From: Dialister sp. UBA734
GTDB taxonomy: Bacteria; Bacillota; Negativicutes; Veillonellales; Dialisteraceae
NCBI GenBank assembly: GCA_002297935.1
Contig: DBLC01000071.1
Span: 1-12,623, forward strand
Direction: 5' to 3'
DNA length: 12,623 nucleotides
A program made the position numbers and the translations under genes. Below, in pieces: positions 12,604 through 12,623 of this stretch (position 1 is its first letter; each line of letters opens with the position of its first letter). The notes beneath the pieces were generated by a model that saw nothing but the letters and a program-made list of their open reading frames with translations, had not been told where the DNA came from and did not search any database.

Positions 12604-12623
12604 TAAGGAAACACTGATTTAAT

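Noticed and set aside
12605..12623. GGAAACACTGATTTAAT at the window edge as an insertion sequence end
   Set aside because: It has the look of a transposon terminus and might explain the broken toxin frame, but the window stops here and no transposase or second end is visible.

Overview
The window looks like chromosomal DNA of a low-to-mid GC Firmicute. The mnmE-mnmG-rsmG tRNA/rRNA-modification cluster, strong AGGAGG-type ribosome binding sites and the style of the intergenic repeats would suit a Negativicute, but the genus cannot be fixed from the sequence alone. Housekeeping genes are close to 50% GC by eye. The two small genes at the left end are clearly more AT-rich and look foreign.

Layout. 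(1) 1-1035, minus strand: an AT-rich pair of unrecognised genes (212-940, then 49-222) that overlap by a few bases. (2) 1036-6021, minus strand: mnmE, mnmG and rsmG, in that order of transcription, each separated by repeat-filled spacers. mnmE has its own terminator and mnmG has a good promoter, so they are not one simple operon. MnmE and MnmG together modify the wobble uridine of tRNAs; RsmG methylates 16S rRNA. (3) 6268-6825, minus strand: a three-helix membrane protein of unknown function. (4) 6826-7728: about 900 bases with no protein gene. They hold two large palindromic repeats, two copies of a terminator hairpin and, on the plus strand, a small RNA gene with its own promoter and terminator. 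(5) 7729-10424, minus strand: an FAD-dependent dehydrogenase and purB, coupled by a TGATG stop/start overlap. (6) 10425-11186: a repeat-rich divergent spacer with a promoter-terminator leader on the minus strand. (7) 11187-12254, plus strand: an aroB homologue that lacks several expected active-site residues. (8) 12255-12623: a second copy of the small RNA gene, convergent with the end of a tiny holin-like-toxin-type reading frame at the window edge.

The most unusual content is between the genes. Almost every spacer carries tandem 7-base repeats. They look like several families, but all fit one pattern on one strand: RRTKNNN, a near-constant start and a variable three-base end. They border hairpin modules (five copies, one with a compensatory base-pair change), about 200-base palindromes (three copies) and MITE-like inserts, often starting at or within a few bases of a stop codon. 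The second notable feature is a pair of paralogous RNAs of about 95 nt (about 7249-7345 and 12449-12542) sharing a helix layout with covarying pairs. They could be RNA antitoxins of a type I toxin-antitoxin family.

No tRNA, rRNA or CRISPR array was seen, and no complete insertion sequence. All family assignments are from reading the proteins; no searches were run.
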